Of a DNA stretch of 64,000 bases, positions 46,249 through 60,300 are shown piece after piece; the first letter of the stretch is position 1; every line of letters starts with the position of its first letter. Made by a program: the position numbers and the translations under genes. Below the pieces are notes generated by a model, which was not told the origin of the DNA, made no database searches, and worked only from the letters and a program-made list of their open reading frames with translations. Origin of the DNA: Arcuatula senhousia (taxonomy: Eukaryota; Mollusca; Bivalvia; Mytilida; Mytilidae); the NCBI GenBank assembly GCA_963971305.1, contig CAXARO010001790.1, positions 62,001 through 126,000 of the forward strand, given 5' to 3'.

Positions 46249-46919
46249 GGTAGTACTCCACAATTAATCTATTTAGCTCATTTTTGCATGTGCTCGACGT
46301 TGACTATTTTGTCCCGGGTTCTTGTAATCGCTTAAACTGCTATTTGCACTTTAAACTAGGTGGTGTTCCAAACTCCGGGCATGTTTAGTCGTGTTTAGTG
46401 CCGTATTTGGTTTCTTTGTTGTACTCGTTGCCCCTAGCAACTCTTAACATTTGTCAAAAATTTGGGGACAAAAATACGCAAAAATCGGGGTTTTGTCCTT
46501 TTTTTGAACGTTGCCAGTAGTCGAGCTTTCGGTTCAGGTGAAACGTAACATGTATGAAATGAATGCCCGAAAACAGTCCTTTCTTTTAAGACCAAATAAA
46601 CCTATCCGACTTCGGCTCTTTTTTCCGCTAAAATTGTTCAAACTTAAAAATCTAAAAATAGCACATTTAAATTTGAGCCCATCCGCTGGTCACCATGCAC
46701 AGCCGGAAACGACGCTTTATGATCATTGGTATTGATTTTTTTCGAAATTATTCTTTAAAACAATAACCGTGGATCGTAATTTTTATATAACGGGTCCAGA
46801 TTTTTTATTTGTCGTGTTTTAAGACCAAAACGAATCAATATTTTCATTTAACAAAAAAGTTCACAGGGGCCACATACGAAAACAATACTGTGAAAAAATC
46901 CTAATTGTGGAGTACTACC
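46249..46919. mobile_element. 671-bp MITE-like element, left copy
   Basis: Bounded by 17-bp perfect inverted repeats GGTAGTACTCCACAATT and its complement at 46903-46919. Non-coding: its longest reading frame (from TTG at 46511) has no ATG start and no recognisable motif. It contains an interrupted palindrome GTTGCCCCTAGCAAC at 46427-46441, resembling an RFX X-box. By eye it is identical to the copy at 47644-48314. Confidence 0.85.
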
Positions 46920-47643
46920 ATAATGCTTTTGAATTTTTTGAAAATTTAACATGAGTTGCATTTTTCTCTTCTTGAGTATGTAACCACTTGAGGAATACCG
47001 GATATTATGATTTTTTTTATGTTTTACCATAGTAACGCACGCTCAAAGACGGAAGCCCTTTTCTGATCAAGCTCTTTTTTGGACATTTTCCTGCAATAAC
47101 GTTAGATTCTTTCCCCATTTGTTTTGAATCAAATTTTGTATTTTCGTAACAAAATTGGTATTCTGTTGTGCTTAAGTCATTTTCTAGCCTATTTCAAACA
47201 TATTTGTGAAAATTTGGAAGATTTCCATGAAAAAATCTACAATAATGGCGTCCATGGAAACACATCATCAAAATTTGCTAAACATTTGCATAGCAAGCTA
47301 TAATGCTTTGCGTTTCTATTCAAGCCGACTAAAAAATACAATTTTATTATTTACATACGGGGAAATATACTATATTGTGTAATTTTTATTTCTTCCGGGG
47401 AAATTATTAACGTTGTAAGCGTTACATACAGCATAACCAGCTGTACAAAATATAACGTTATTGACGATATTTTCAAAAATAAGCATGTTTGGTTGCTATG
47501 GGCATTAATGCTTAATAACTGATATTTTTCCCAAAATTTTTGAAACAAGTAATTCTCAAATATATTAGCTTTATTTTCAACAATTAAACCAAGGACTAAA
47601 ATCAAGATATACTCTCAAAATTTTAATGAGAATAATGCCATAT
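46920..47643. other. 724-bp non-coding centre of the composite element
   Basis: AT-rich sequence between the two 671-bp copies, starting ATAATGC and ending GCCATAT. It resembles neither the satellite nor the flanking copies. Reading frames on the minus strand (47351-47605 from a TTG; 46848-47030, which runs into the left copy) have no recognisable domain. It could be captured host DNA or the inside of a larger transposon; I do not recognise it. Confidence 0.6.
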
Positions 47644-48314
47644 GGTAGTACTCCACAATTAATCTATTTAGCTCATTTTTGCATGTGCTCGACGTTGACT
47701 ATTTTGTCCCGGGTTCTTGTAATCGCTTAAACTGCTATTTGCACTTTAAACTAGGTGGTGTTCCAAACTCCGGGCATGTTTAGTCGTGTTTAGTGCCGTA
47801 TTTGGTTTCTTTGTTGTACTCGTTGCCCCTAGCAACTCTTAACATTTGTCAAAAATTTGGGGACAAAAATACGCAAAAATCGGGGTTTTGTCCTTTTTTT
47901 GAACGTTGCCAGTAGTCGAGCTTTCGGTTCAGGTGAAACGTAACATGTATGAAATGAATGCCCGAAAACAGTCCTTTCTTTTAAGACCAAATAAACCTAT
48001 CCGACTTCGGCTCTTTTTTCCGCTAAAATTGTTCAAACTTAAAAATCTAAAAATAGCACATTTAAATTTGAGCCCATCCGCTGGTCACCATGCACAGCCG
48101 GAAACGACGCTTTATGATCATTGGTATTGATTTTTTTCGAAATTATTCTTTAAAACAATAACCGTGGATCGTAATTTTTATATAACGGGTCCAGATTTTT
48201 TATTTGTCGTGTTTTAAGACCAAAACGAATCAATATTTTCATTTAACAAAAAAGTTCACAGGGGCCACATACGAAAACAATACTGTGAAAAAATCCTAAT
48301 TGTGGAGTACTACC
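47644..48314. mobile_element. 671-bp MITE-like element, right copy
   Basis: Same termini, length and, by eye, sequence as the left copy; direct orientation, offset 1,395 bp. Its right end abuts the satellite with TAT, its left end abuts ...CATAT of the centre. The X-box-like palindrome is at 47822-47836. Confidence 0.85.
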
Positions 48315-51300
48315 TATGCTGTCCACTCTTTTTCGGGACGTCAAATTTTTGACGTTTTTGCGTAAAAAACAACAAGAAAAAAAGAAGATATCGGGATATA
48401 CCGAAAGATGTTGAGAGATAGCGGCATTTTTAAAATTGCATTACCTTGGGGAGTATATTGGGCAGGTAGGAGTATGTTTTATTTAGCAATGCTGCATTTA
48501 GTTTTACTTTTGAAATTGCCGTAGTATGCTGTCCACTCTTTTTCGGGACGTCAAATTTTTGACGTTTTTGCTTAAAAAACAACAAGAAAAAAAGAAGATA
48601 TCGGGATATACCGAAAGATGTTGAGAGATAGCGGCATTTTTAAAATTGCATTACCTTGGGGAGTATATTGGGCAGGTAGGAGTATGTTTTATTTAGTACT
48701 GCTGCATTTAGTTTTACTTTTGTAATTGCCGTAGTATGCTGTCCACTCTTTTTCGGGACGTCAAATTTTTGACGTTTTTGCGTAAAAAACAACAAGAAAA
48801 AAAGAAGATATCGGGATATGCCGAAAGATGTTGAGAGATAGCGGCATTTTTAAAATTGCATTACCTTGGGGAGTATATTGGGCAGGTAGGAGTATGTTTT
48901 ATTTAGCAATGCTGCATTTAGTTTTACTTTTGAAATTGCCGTAGTATGCTGTCCACTCTTTTTCGGGACGTCAAATGTTTGACGTTTTTGCGTAAAAAAC
49001 AACAAGAAAAAAAGAAGATATCGGGATATGCCGAAAGATGTTGAGAGATAGCGGCATTTTTAAAATTGCATTACCTTGGGGAGTATATTGGGCAGGTAGG
49101 AGTATGTTTTATTTAGCAATGCTGCATTTAGTTTTACTTTTGTAATTGCCGTAGTATGCTGTCCACTCTTTTTCGGGACGTCAAATTTTTGACGTTTTTG
49201 CGTAAAAAACAACAAGAAAAAAAGAAGATATCGGGATATGCCGAAAGATGTTGAGAGATAGCGGCATTTTTAAAATTGCATTACCTTGGGGAGTATATTG
49301 GGCAGGTAGGAGTATGTTTTATTTAGCAATGCTGCATTTAGTTTTACTTTTGTAATTGCCGTAGTATGCTGTCCACTCTTTTTCGGGACGTCAAATTTTT
49401 GACGTTTTTGCGTAAAAAACAACAAGAAAAAAAGAAGATATCGGGATATGCCGAAAGATGTTGAGAGATAGCGGCATTTTTAAAATTGCATTACCTTGGG
49501 GAGTATATTGGGCAGGTAGGAGTATGTTTTATTTAGCAATGCTGCATTTAGTTTTACTTTTGTAATTGCCGTAGTATGCTGTCCACTCTTTTTCGGGACG
49601 TCAAATTTTTGACGTTTTTGCGTAAAAAACAACAAGAAAAAAAGAAGATATCGGGATATGCCGAAAGATGTTGAGAGATAGCGGCATTTTTAAAATTGCA
49701 TTACCCTGGGCAGTATATTGGGCAGGTAGGAGTATGTTTTATTTAGCAATGCTGCATTTAGTTTTACTTTTGTAATTGCCGTAGTATGCTGTCCACTCTT
49801 TTTTTGGGACGTCAAATTTTTGACGTTTTTGCGTAAAAAACAACAAGAAAAAAAGAAGATATCGGGATATGCCGAAAGATGTTGAGAGATAGCGGCATTT
49901 TTAAAATTGCATTACCCTGGGCAGTATATTGGGCAGGTAGGAGTATGTTTTATTTAGCAATGCTGCATTTAGTTTTACTTTTGTAATTGCCGTAGTATGC
50001 TGTCCACTCTTTTTCGGGACGTCAAATTTTTGACGTTTTTGCGTAAAAAACAACAAGAAAAAAAGAAGATATCGGGATATGCCGAAAGATGTTGAGAGAT
50101 AGCGGCATTTTTAAAATGGCATTACCTTGGAGAGTATATTGGGCAGGTAGAAGTATGTTTTATTTAGCAATGCTGCATTTAGTTTTACTTTTGTAATTGC
50201 CGTCCACTCTTTTTCGGAACGTCAAATTTTGGACGTTTTTGCGTAAAAAACAACAAGTAAAAAAGAAGATATCGGGATATGCCGAAAGATGTTGAGAGAT
50301 AGCGGCATTTTTAAAATTGCATTACCTTGGGGAGTATATTGGGCAGGTAGGAGTATGTTTTATTTAGCAATGCTGCATTTAGTTTTACTTTTGTAATTGC
50401 CGTAGTATGCTGTCCACTCTTTTTCGGGACGTCAAATTTTTGACGTTTTTGCGTAAAAAACAACAAGAAAAAAAAGAAGATATCGGGATATGCCGAAAGA
50501 TGTTGAGAGATAGCGGCATTTTTAAAATTGCATTACCTTGGGGAGTATATTGGGCAGGTAGGAGTATGTTTTATTTAGCAATTCTGCATTTAGTTTTACT
50601 TTTGTAATTGCCGTAGTATGCTGTCCACTCTTTTTAGGGACGTCAAATTTTTGACGTTTTTGCGTAAAAAACAACAAGAAAAAAAGAAGATATCGGGATA
50701 TGCCGAAAGATGTTGAGAGATAGCGGCATTTTTAAAATTGGATTACCTTGGGGAGTATATTGGGCAGGTAGGAGTATGTTTTATTTAGCAATGCTGCATT
50801 TAGTTTTACTTTTATAATTGCCGTAGTATGCTGTCCACTCTTTTTGGGACGTCAAATTTTTGACGTTTTTGCGTAAAAAACAACAAGAAAAAAAGAAGAT
50901 ATCGGGATATGCCGAAAGATGTTGAGAGATAGCGGCATTTGTAAAATTGCATTTCCTTGGGGAGTATATTGGGCCGGTAGGAGTATGTTTTATTTAGCAA
51001 TGCTGCATTTAGTTTTACTTTTGTAATTGCCGTAGTATGCTGTCCACTCTTTTTCGGGACGTCAAATTTTTGACGTTTTTGCGTAAAAAAACAACAAGAA
51101 AAAAAGAAGATATCGGGATATACCGAAAGATGTTGAGAGATAGCGGCATTTTTAAAATTGCATTACCTTGGGGAGTATATTGGGCAGGTAGGGGTATGTT
51201 TTATTTAGTACTGCTGCATTTAGTTTTACTTTTGTAATTGCCGTAGTATGCTGTCCACTCTTTTTAGGGACGTCAAATTTTTGACGTTTTTGCGTAAAAA

Positions 51301-54300
51301 ACAACAAGAAAAAAAGAAGATATCGGGATATGCCGAAAGATGTTGAGAGATAGCGGCATTTTTAAAATTGCATTACCTTGGGGAGTATATTGGGCAGGTA
51401 GGAGTATGTTTTATTTAGCAATGCTGCATTTAGTTTTACTTTTGTAATTGCCGTAGTATGCTGTCCACTCTTTTTCGGGACGTCAAATCTATGACGTTTT
51501 TGCGTAAAAAACAACAAGAAAAAAAAAGAAGATATCGGGATATGCCGAAAGATGTTGAGAGATAGCGGCATTTTTAAAATTGCATTACCTTGGGGAGTAT
51601 ATTGGGCAGGTAGGAGTATGTTTTATTTAGCAATTCTGCATTTAGTTTTACTTTTGTAATTGCCGTAGTATGCTGTCCACTCTTTTTCGGGACGTCAAAT
51701 TTTTGACGTTTTTGCGTAAAAAACAACAAGAAAAAAAGAAGATATCGGGATATGCCGAAAGATGTTGAGAGATAGCGGCATTTTTAAAATTGGATTACCT
51801 TGGGGAGTATATTGGGCAGGTAGGAGTATGTTTTATTTAGCAATGCTGCATTTAGTTTTACTTTTATAATTGCCGTAGTATGCTGTCCACTCTTTTTGGG
51901 ACGTCAAATTTTTGACGTTTTTGCGTAAAAAACAACAAGAAAAAAAGAAGATATCGGGATATGCCGAAAGATGTTGAGAGATAGCGGCATTTGTAAAATT
52001 GCATTACCTTGGGGAGTATATTGGGCAGGTAGGAGTATGTTTTATTTAGCAATGCTGCATTTAGTTTTACTTTTGTAATTGCCGTAGTATGCTGTCCACT
52101 CTTTTTCGGGACGTCAAATTTTTGACGTTTTTGCGTAAAAAACAACAAGAAAAAAAGAAGATATCGGGATATACCGAAAGATGTTGAGAGATAGCGGCAT
52201 TTTTAAAATTGCATTACCTTGGGGAGTATATTGGGCAGGTAGGAGTATGTTTTATTTAGTACTGCTGCATTTAGTTTTACTTTTGTAATTGCCGTAGTAT
52301 GCTGTCCACTCTTTTTAGGGACGTCAAATTTTTGACGTTTTTGCGTAAAAAACAACAAGAAAAAAAGAAGATATCGGGATATGCCGAAAGATGTTGAGAG
52401 ATAGCGGCATTTTTAAAATTGCATTACCTTGGGGAGTATATTGGGCAGGTAGGAGTATGTTTTATTTAGCAATGCTGCATTTAGTTTTACTTTTGAAATT
52501 GCCGTAGTATGCTGTCCACTCTTTTTCGGGACGTCAAATGTTTGACGTTTTTGCGTAAAAAACAACAAGAAAAAAAGAAGATATCGGGATATGCCGAAAG
52601 ATGTTGAGAGATAGCGGCATTTTTAAAATTGCATTACCTTGGGGAGTATATTGGGCAGGTAGGAGTATGTTTTATTTAGCAATGCTGCATTTAGTTTTAC
52701 TTTTGTAATTGCCGTAGTATGCTGTCCACTCTTTTTCGGGACGTCAAATTTTTGACGTTTTTGCGTAAAAAACAACAAGAAAAAAAGAAGATATCGGGAT
52801 ATGCCGAAAGATGTTGAGAGATAGCGGCATTTTTAAAATTGCATTACCTTGGGGAGTATATTGGGCAGGTAGGAGTATGTTTTATTTAGCAATTCTGCAT
52901 TTAGTTTTACTTTTGTAATTGCCGTAGTATGCTGTCCACTCTTTTTCGGGACGTCAAATTTTTGACGTTTTTGCGTAAAAAACAACAAGAAAAAAAGAAG
53001 ATATCGGGATATGCCGAAAGATGTTGAGAGATAGCGGCATTTTTAAAATTGGATTACCTTGGGGAGTATATTGGGCAGGTAGGAGTATGTTTTATTTAGC
53101 AATGCTGCATTTAGTTTTACTTTTATAATTGCCGTAGTATGCTGTCCACTCTTTTTGGGACGTCAAATTTTTGACGTTTTTGCGTAAAAAACAACAAGAA
53201 AAAAAGAAGATATCGGGATATGCCGAAAGATGTTGAGAGATAGCGGCATTTGTAAAATTGCATTTCCTTGGGGAGTATATTGGGCAGGTAGGAGTATGTT
53301 TTATTTAGCAATGCTGCATTTAGTTTTACTTTTGTAATTGCCGTAGTATGCTGTCCACTCTTTTTCGGGACGTAAATTTTTGACGTTTTTGAGTAAAAAA
53401 CAACAAGAAAAAAAGAAGATATCGGGATATACCGAAAGATGTTGAGAGATAGCGGCATTTTTAAAATTGCATTACCTTGGGGAGTATATTGGGCAGGTAG
53501 GAGTATGTTTTATTTAGCAATGCTGCATTTAGTTTTACTTTTGTAATTGCCGTAGTATGCTGTCCACTCTTTTTCGGGACGTCAAATTTTTGACGTTTTT
53601 GCGTAAAAAACAATAAGAAAAAAAGAAGATATCGGGATATGCCGAAAGATGTTGAGAGATAGCGGCATTTTTAAAATTGGATTACCTTGGGGAGTATATT
53701 GGGCAGGTAGGAGTATGTTTTATTTAGCAATGCTGCATTTAGTTTTACTTTTATAATTGCCGTAGTATGCTGTCCACTCTTTTTGGGACGTCAAATTTTT
53801 GACGTTTTTGCGTAAAAAACAACAGGAAAAAAAGAAGATATCGGGATATGCCGAAAGATGTTGAGAGATAGCGGCATTTGTAAAATTGCATTTCCTTGGG
53901 GAGTATATTGGGCAGGTAGGAGTATGTTTTATTTAGCAATGCTGCATTTAGTTTTACTTTTGTAATTGCCGTAGTATGCTGTCCACTCTTTTTCGGGACG
54001 TCAAATTTTTGACGTTTTTGCGTAAAAAAACAACAAGAAAAAAAGAAGATATCGGGATATACCGAAAGATGTTGAGAGATAGCGGCATTTTTAAAATTGC
54101 ATTACCTTGGGGAGTATATTGGGCAGGTAGGAGTATGTTTTATTTAGTACTGCTGCATTTAGTTTTACTTTTGTAATTGCCGTAGTATGCTGTCCACTCT
54201 TTTTAGGGACGTCAAATGTTTGACGTTTTTGCGTAAAAAACAACAAGAAAAAAAGAAGATATCGGGATATGCCGAAAGATGTTGAGAGATAGCGGCATTT

Positions 54301-57300
54301 TTAAAATTGCATTACCTTGGGGAGTATATTGGGCAGGTAGGAGTATGTTTTATTTAGCAATGCTGCATTTAGTTTTACTTTTGAAATTGCCGTAGTATGC
54401 TGTCCACTCTTTTTCGGGACGTCAAATGTTTGACGTTTTTGCGTAAAAAACAACAAGAAAAAAAGAAGATATCGGGATATGCCGAAAGATGTTGAGAGAT
54501 AGCGGCATTTTTAAAATTGCATTACCTTGGGGAGTATATTGGGCAGGTAGGAGTATGTTTTATTTAGCAATGCTGCATTTAGTTTTACTTTTGTAATTGC
54601 CGTAGTATGCTGTCCACTCTTTTTCGGGACGTCAAATTTTTGACGTTTTTGCGTAAAAAACAACAAGAAAAAAAGAAGATATCGGAATATGCCGAAAGAT
54701 GTTGAGAGATAGCGGCATTTTTAAAATTGCATTACCTTGTGGAGTATATTGGGCAGGTAGGAGTATGTTTTATTTAGCAATGCTGCATTTAGTTTTACTT
54801 TTGTAATTGCCGTAGTATGCTGTCCACTCTTTTTCGGGACGTCAAATTTTTGACGTTTTTGCGTAAAAAACAACAAGAAAAAAAGAAGATATCGGGATAT
54901 GCCGAAAGATGTTGAGAGATAGCGGCATTTTTAAAATTGCATTACCCTGGGCAGTATATTGGGCAGGTAGGAGTATGTTTTATTTAGCAATGCTGCATTT
55001 AGTTTTACTTTTGTAATTGCCGTAGTATGCTGTCCACTCTTTTTCGGGACGTCAAATTTTTGACGTTTTTGCGTAAAAAAGAACAAGAAAAAAAGAAGAT
55101 ATCGGGATATGCCGAAAGATGTTGAGAGATAGCGGCATTTTTAAAATTGCATTACCCTGGGCAGTATATTGGGCAGGTAGGAGTATGTTTTATTTAGCAA
55201 TGCTGCATTTAGTTTTACTTTTGTAATTGCCGTAGTATGCTGTCCACTCTTTTTCGGGACGTCAAATTTTTGACGTTTTTGCGTAAAAAACAACAAGAAA
55301 AAAAGAAGATATCGGGATATGCCGAAAGATATTGAGAGATAGCGGCATTTTTAAAATTGCATTACTTTGGGGAGTATATTGGGCAGGTAGGAGTATGTTT
55401 TATTTAGCAATGCTGCATTTAGTTTTACTTTTGTAATTGCCGTAGTATGCTGTCCACTCATTTTCGGGACGTCAAATTTTTGACGTTTTTGCGTAAAAAA
55501 CAACAAGAAAAAAAGAAGATATCGGGATATGCCGAAAGATGTTGAGAGATAGCGGCATTTGTAAAATTGCATTTCCTTGGGGAGTATATTGGGCAGGTAG
55601 GAGTATGTTTTATTTAGCAATGCTGCATTTAGTTTTACTTTTGTAATTGCCGTAGTATGCTGTCCACTCTTTTTCGGGACGTCAAATTTTTGACGTTTTT
55701 GCGTAAAAAACAACAAGAAAAAAAGAAGATATCGGGATATGCCGAAAGATGTTGAGAGATAGCGGCATTTTTAAAATTGCATTACCTTGGGGAGTATATT
55801 GGGCAGGTAGGAGTATGTTTTATTTAGTACTGCTGCATTTAGTTTTACTTTTGTAATTGCCGTAGTATGCTGTCCACTCTTTTTAGGGACGTCAAATTTT
55901 TGACGTTTTTGCGTAAAAAACAACAAGAAAAAAAGAAGATATCGGGATATGCCGAAAGATGTTGAGAGATAGCGGCATTTTTAAAATTGCATTACCTTGG
56001 GGAGTATATTGGGCAGGTAGGAGTATGTTTTATTTAGCAATGCTGCATTTAGTTTTACTTTTGAAATTGCCGTAGTATGCTGTCCACTCTTTTTCGGGAC
56101 GTCAAATGTTTGACGTTTTTGCGTAAAAAACAACAAGAAAAAAAGAAGATATCGGGATATGCCGAAAGATGTTGAGAGATAGCGGCATTTTTAAAATTGC
56201 ATTACCTTGGGGAGTATATTGGGCAGGTAGGAGTATGTTTTATTTAGCAATGCTGCATTTAGTTTTACTTTTGTAATTGCCGTAGTATGCTGTCCACTCT
56301 TTTTCGGGACGTCAAATTTTTGACGTTTTTGCGTAAAAAACAACAAGAAAAAAAGAAGATATCGGGATATGCCGAAAGATGTTGAGAGATAGCGGCATTT
56401 TAAAAATTGCATTACCTTGGGGAGTATATTGGGCAGGTAGGAGTATGTTTTATTAAGCAATGCTGCATTTAGTTTTACTTTTGTAATTGCCGTAGTATGC
56501 TGTCCACTTTTTTTCGGGACGTCAAATTTTTGACGTTTTTGCGTAAAAAACAACAAGAAAAAAAGAAGATATCGGGATATGCCGAAAGATGTTGAGAGAT
56601 AGCGGCATTTTTAAAATTGCATTACCCTGGGCAGTATATTGGGCAGGTAGGAGTATGTTTTATTTAGCAATGCTGCATTTAGTTTTACTTTTGTAATTGC
56701 CGTAGTATGCTGTCCACTCTTTTTCGGGACGTCAAATTTATGACGTTTTTGCGTAAAAAAGAACAAGAAAAAAAGGAGATATCGGGATATGCCGAAAGAT
56801 GTTGAGAGATAGCGGCATTTTTAAATTTGCATTACCCTGGGCAGTATATTGGGCAGGTAGGAGTATGTTTTATTTAGCAATGCTGCATTTAGTTTTACTT
56901 TTGTAATTGCCGTAGTATGCTGTCCACTCTTTTTCGGGACGTCAAATTTTTGACGTTTTTGCGTAAAAAACAACAAGAAAAAAAGAAGATATCGGGATAT
57001 GCCGAAAGATATTGAGAGATAGCGGCATTTTTAAAATTGCATTACCTTGGGGAGTATATTGGGCAGGTAGGAGTATGTTTTATTTAGCAATGCTGCATTT
57101 AGTTTTACTTTTGTAATTGCCGTAGTATGCTGTCCACTCTTTTTCGGGACGTCAAATTTTTGACGTTTTTGCGTAAAAAACAACAAGAAAAAAAGAAGAT
57201 ATCGGGATATGCCGAAAGATGTTGAGAGATAGCGGCATTTGTAAAATTGCATTTCCTTGGGGAGTATATTGGGCAGGTAGGAGTATGTTTTATTTAGCAA

Positions 57301-60300
57301 TGCTGCATTTAGTTTTACTTTTGTAATTGCCGTAGTATGCTGTCCACTCTTTTTCGGGACGTCAAATTTTTGACGTTTTTGCGTAAAAAACAACAAGAAA
57401 AAAAGAAGATATCGGGATATACCGAAAGATGTTGAGAGATAGCGGCATTTTTAAAATTGAATTACCTTGGGGAGTATATTGGGCAGGTAGGAGTATGTTT
57501 TATTTAGTACTGCTGCATTTAGTTTTACTTTTGTAATTGCCGTAGTATGCTGTCCACTCTTTTTAGGGACGTCAAATTTTTGACGTTTTTGCGTAAAAAA
57601 CAACAAGAAAAAAAGAAGATATCGGGATATGCCGAAAGATGTTGAGAGATAGCGGCATTTTTAAAATTGCATTACCTTGGGGAGTATATTGGGCAGGTAG
57701 GAGTATGTTTTATTTAGCAATGCTGCATTTAGTTTTACTTTTGAAATTGCCGTAGTATGCTGTCCACTCTTTTTCGGGACGTCAAATGTTTGACGTTTTT
57801 GCGTAAAAAACAACAAGAAAAAAAGAAGATATCGGGATATGCCGAAAGATGTTGAGAGATAGCGGCATTTTTAAAATTGCATTACCTTGGGGAGTATATT
57901 GGGCAGGTAGGAGTATGTTTTATTTAGCAATGCTGCATTTAGTTTTACTTTTGTAATTGCCGTAGTATGCTGTCCACTCTTTTTCGGGACGTCAAATTTT
58001 TGACGTTTTTGCGTAAAAAACAACAAGAAAAAAAGAAGATATCGGGATATGCCGAAAGATGTTGAGAGATAGCGGCATTTTTAAAATTGCATTACCTTGG
58101 GGAGTATATTGGGCAGGTAGGAGTATGTTTTATTTAGCAATTCTGCATTTAGTTTTACTTTTGTAATTGCCGTAGTATGCTGTCCACTCTTTTTCGGGAC
58201 GTCAAATTTTTGACGTTTTTGCGTAAAAAACAACAAGAAAAAAAGAAGATATCGGGATATGCCGAAAGATGTTGAGAGATAGCGGCATTTTTAAAATTGG
58301 ATTACCTTGGGGAGTATATTGGGCAGGTAGGAGTATGTTTTATTTAGCAATGCTGCATTTAGTTTTACTTTTATAATTGCCGTAGTATGCTGTCCATTCT
58401 TTTTGGAACGTCAAATTTTTGACGTTTTTGCGTAAAAAACAACAAGAAAAAAAGAAGATATCGGGATATGCCGAAAGATGTTGAGAGATAGCGGCAATTG
58501 TAAAATTGCATTTCCTTGGGGAGTATTTTGGGCAGGTAGGAGTATGTTTTATTTAGCAATGCTGCATTTAGTTTTACTTTTGTAATTGCCGTAGTATGCT
58601 GTCCACTCTTTTTCGGGACGTCAAATTTTTGACGTTTTTGCGTAAAAAACAACAAGAAAAAAAGAAGATATCGGGATATACCGAAAGATGTTGAGAGATA
58701 GCGGCATTTTTAAAATTGCATTACCTTGGGGAGTATATTGGGCAGGTAGGAGTATGTTTTATTTAGTACTGCTGCATTTAGTTTTACTTTTGTAATTGCC
58801 GTAGTATGCTGTCCACTCTTTTTAGGGACGTCAAATTTTTGACGTTTTTGCGTAAAAAACAACAAGAAAAAAAGAAGATATCGGGATATGCCGAAAGATG
58901 TTGAGAGATAGCGGCATTTTTAAAATTGCATTACCTTGGGGAGTATATTGGGCAGGTAGGAGTATGTTTTATTTAGCAATGCTGCATTTAGTTTTACTTT
59001 TGAAATTGCCGTAGTATGCTGTCCACTCTTTTTCGGGACGTCAAATGTTTGACGTTTTTGCGTAAAAAACAACAAGAAAAAAAGAAGATATCGGGATATG
59101 CCGAAAGATGTTGAGAGATAGCGGCATTTGTAAAATTGCATTACCTTGGGGAGTATATTGGGCAGGTAGGAGTATGTTTTATTTAGCAATGCTGCATTTA
59201 GTTTTACTTTTGTAATTGCCGTAGTATGCTGTCCACTCTTTTTCGGGACGTCAAATTTTTGACGTTTTTGCGTAAAAAACAACAAGAAAAAAAGAAGATA
59301 TCGGGATATGCCGAAAGATGTTGAGAGATAGCGGCATTTTTAAAATTGCATTACCTTGGGGAGTATATTGGGCAGGTAGGAGTATGTTTTATTTAGCAAT
59401 GCTGCATTTAGTTTTACTTTTGTAACTGCCGTAGTATGCTGTCCACTCTTTTTCGGGACGTCAAATTTTTGACGTTTTTGCGTAAAAAACAACAAGAAAA
59501 AAAGAAGATATCGGGATATGCCGAAAGATGTTGAGAGATAGCGGCATTTTTAAAATTGCATTACCCTGGGCAGTATATTGGGCAGGTAGGAGTATGTTTT
59601 ATTTAGCAATGCTGCATTTAGTTTTACTTTTGTAATTGCCGTAGTATGCTGTCCACTCCTTTTCGGGACGTCAAATGTTTGACGTTTTTGCGTAAAAAAC
59701 AACAAGAAAAAAAGAAGATATCGGGATATGCCGAAAGATGTTGAGAGATAGCGGCATTTTTAAAATTGCATTACCCTGGGCAGTATATTGGGCAGGTAGG
59801 AGTATGTTTTATTTAGCAATGCTGCATTTAGTTTTACTTTTGTAATTGCCGTAGTATGCTGTCCACTCTTTTTCGGGACGTCAAATTTTTGACGTTTTTG
59901 CGTAAAAAACAACAAGAAAAAAAGAAGATATCGGGATATGCCGAAAGATATTGAGAGATAGCGGCATTTTTAAAATTGCATTACCTTGGGGAGTATAATG
60001 GGCAGGTAGGAGTATGTTTTATTTAGCAATGCTGCATTTAGTTTTACTTTTGTAATTGCCGTAGTATGCTGTCCACTCTTTTTCGGGACGTCAAATTTTT
60101 GACGTTTTTGCGTAAAAAACAACAAGAAAAAAAGAAGATATCGGGATATGCCGAAAGATGTTGAGAGATAGCGGCATTTTTAAAATTGCATTACCCTGGG
60201 CAGTATATTGGGCAGGTAGGGGTATGTTTTATTTAGCAATGCTGCATTTAGTTTTACTTTTGTAATTGCCGTAGTATGCTGTCCACTCTTTTTCGGGACG

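Larger units (their letters stand above)
46249..48314. mobile_element. Composite transposon-like insertion (671-bp copy, 724-bp centre, 671-bp copy)
   Basis: 2,066 bp inserted at unit position 7, with TAT on both sides (46246-46248 and 48315-48317), a 3-bp target duplication. The homologous empty site is at 29249-29251. The block offset changes from 16,997 before the insertion to 19,066 after it, exactly 2,066 + 3. Each flank is a complete inverted-repeat-bounded element, so the whole resembles a composite transposon mobilised by its outermost ends. An LTR-type reading (671-bp direct repeats) was considered: the ends are GG...CC and not TG...CA, and neither a primer-binding site nor a polypurine tract is evident. 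A 3-bp duplication and GG start hint at PIF/Harbinger, but TAT is not the usual TWA target; unassigned. Confidence 0.8.

Noticed and set aside
46511..46735. 74-codon frame in each 671-bp element as a transposase remnant
   Set aside because: TTG start, no DDE or DNA-binding motif; its repetition only reflects the two identical copies.
47351..47605. 84-codon minus-strand frame in the composite centre
   Set aside because: TTG start, AT-rich, no domain; chance frame.
46249..48314. LTR retrotransposon (671-bp direct terminal repeats)
   Set aside because: Ends are GG...CC with 17-bp inverted repeats, there is a 3-bp target duplication, and neither primer-binding site nor polypurine tract is evident.
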